Assembly: GCA_900768515.1 (NCBI GenBank)
Contig: CAAGDG010000158.1
Span: forward strand, 1-53,213
Reading direction: 5' to 3'
Length of the DNA: 53,213 nucleotides
Source of the DNA: Lentisphaeria bacterium
Lineage (GTDB): Bacteria; Verrucomicrobiota; Lentisphaeria; Victivallales; Victivallaceae
The notes under the pieces are model-generated. The model was not told where the DNA came from. It was given only the letters and a program-made list of their open reading frames with translations, and did not search any database. A program made the position numbers and the translations under genes. Positions 52,632 to 53,213 of the stretch are shown one piece after another (the first letter of the stretch is position 1; every line of letters begins with the position of its first letter).

Positions 52632-53213
52632 ATGGCGATCGTCTATGCGTTGTGCTGCCTGATGTGCGCGGCTCTGAATGATTTTATTTTCAAGCTGTTT
52701 GCCCGGCGCCGCCGTCCCCGCGGGCTCTTTGCCGCCTTGATCGGAATTGTCTGGCTTCTTGCCTCGCTGCTGCTGCCGGTCGACTGGAGTCATAGGGGGA
52801 CGACTCTGCTCTGGGGCGGGTTGAGCGGCCTTTTGTCGATCGCCGCCAACCTCCTTCTGATTGAGGCGATGGGAATGCAGAGCGCCGGGATCTGTTCAAC
52901 GGTTTTCCGGTTGAATCTGGTGCCCGTGGTATTTTTCGCCTGGCTCCTCCTCGGGGAGCGGATTTCCGCGCTTCAGTGGGGCGGTATCGCCTGCGCGATC
53001 GGTGCTATTCTCTGCTTCCTGCCCGTCTCCAGGGTGCGAAACAGCCGCCTCGCCCGCTTCGCAAGATTGGGAATTTTTCTTGCGATTTGCGCGGCTTTGC
53101 TCCGCGCCGGGATGGGGATTGCTTACAAATATGCGTTCCTGAACGGCGCGGACCGGAACGGCATTGTGCTGGTGAATTCGCTCTTCTGGATCGTCGGCGG
53201 ATTCTGGTACAGC
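52632..53213 (+). CDS. EamA/DMT-family membrane transporter, 3' end outside the window
   Basis: The 194 visible residues are highly hydrophobic, with about six membrane helices. They include a first EamA-type repeat ending with FRLNLVPVVFFAWLLLGERISALQWGGIACAIGAILCFLP, the family's conserved helix-loop-GER-helix pattern. A second repeat is starting at the window end. Such proteins export or import small metabolites such as amino acids or sugars across the inner membrane. The ATG at 52632 has only a weak ribosome site. It diverges from an XRE-cupin regulator, the likely controller. Confidence 0.78.
   Translation, partial: MAIVYALCCLMCAALNDFIFKLFARRRRPRGLFAALIGIVWLLASLLLPVDWSHRGTTLLWGGLSGLLSIAANLLLIEAMGMQSAGICSTVFRLNLVPVVFFAWLLLGERISALQWGGIACAIGAILCFLPVSRVRNSRLARFARLGIFLAICAALLRAGMGIAYKYAFLNGADRNGIVLVNSLFWIVGGFWYS

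Overview
The window is GC-rich (roughly 60%) bacterial chromosomal DNA with densely packed genes, short intergenic gaps and clear Shine-Dalgarno sites. Several features point to the PVC superphylum, most likely Lentisphaerota (Victivallis-like): pseudopilin-type proteins with an FTLIELLVVIAIIAIL N-terminus and a C-terminal H-X9-DG motif, large multidomain glycoside hydrolases, a complete general secretion pathway operon, and barrel-only or fused variants of ordinary enzymes. This assignment is inferred from gene content only. I saw no rRNA, tRNA, CRISPR array, insertion sequence or prophage.

Layout. 1-1696 (minus): a pseudopilin-like protein, a small membrane-anchored protein and a metal/cofactor-binding receptor cut off by the window edge. 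1697-2071: a divergent promoter region. 2072-2389 (plus): a stand-alone HPt phosphotransfer protein with a near-consensus promoter. 2408-5320 (minus): a PMCA-type Ca2+ ATPase. 5480-9677 (minus): an H-X-DG pseudopilin-like protein and a 1065-residue secreted glycosidase, each with its own promoter and terminator signals. 9811-13577 (minus): a DUF1015 protein, a MetF-MetV fusion and a YbhN-like membrane protein in one operon. 13706-15795: a DUF362/ferredoxin protein diverging from the redox chaperone Hsp33.

15817-28143 (minus) is a 13-gene type II secretion operon. It is transcribed as a novel three-repeat protein, then GspL-, M-, C-, D-, E-, F-, G-, H-, I-, J- and K-like genes, and a small exported protein. 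No prepilin peptidase is present. 28295-35242 (minus) is a six-gene sugar-nucleotide operon: ddhA, ddhB, ddhC, a thiamine-diphosphate enzyme, a glycosyltransferase and an NAD-dependent reductase/epimerase. Its order closely follows the CDP-3,6-dideoxyhexose/yersiniose pathway, minus the E3 reductase. A perfect 11-bp inverted repeat carries the -35 boxes of this operon and of a divergent AraC regulator.

35427-46890 (plus) is an AraC regulator followed by a carbohydrate-use operon: an 815-residue protein of unknown family, an arabinose/fucose-isomerase-like enzyme, a CE2-like SGNH esterase, an H-X9-DG pseudopilin-like protein, a 1216-residue LamG/TIM-barrel protein and a CBM9-like lipoprotein. 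It ends in a strong terminator. 46949-51705 (minus) is an amino-sugar operon: a GntR-type regulator, two Gfo/Idh/MocA oxidoreductases, NagB and a barrel-only NagA. 51884-53213 holds an XRE-cupin regulator diverging from an EamA-type transporter cut by the window end.

Together the genes suggest a carbohydrate-degrading, probably anaerobic bacterium. It would export glycosidases and process prepilin-like proteins through a Gsp system, make an unusual branched dideoxy sugar for its surface glycan, and recycle amino sugars. The most interesting points are the dideoxysugar operon with its mirrored promoters, the non-glycine prepilin cleavage sites shared by most pseudopilins here, the repeat protein heading the secretion operon, and the pseudopilin embedded in a carbohydrate locus.
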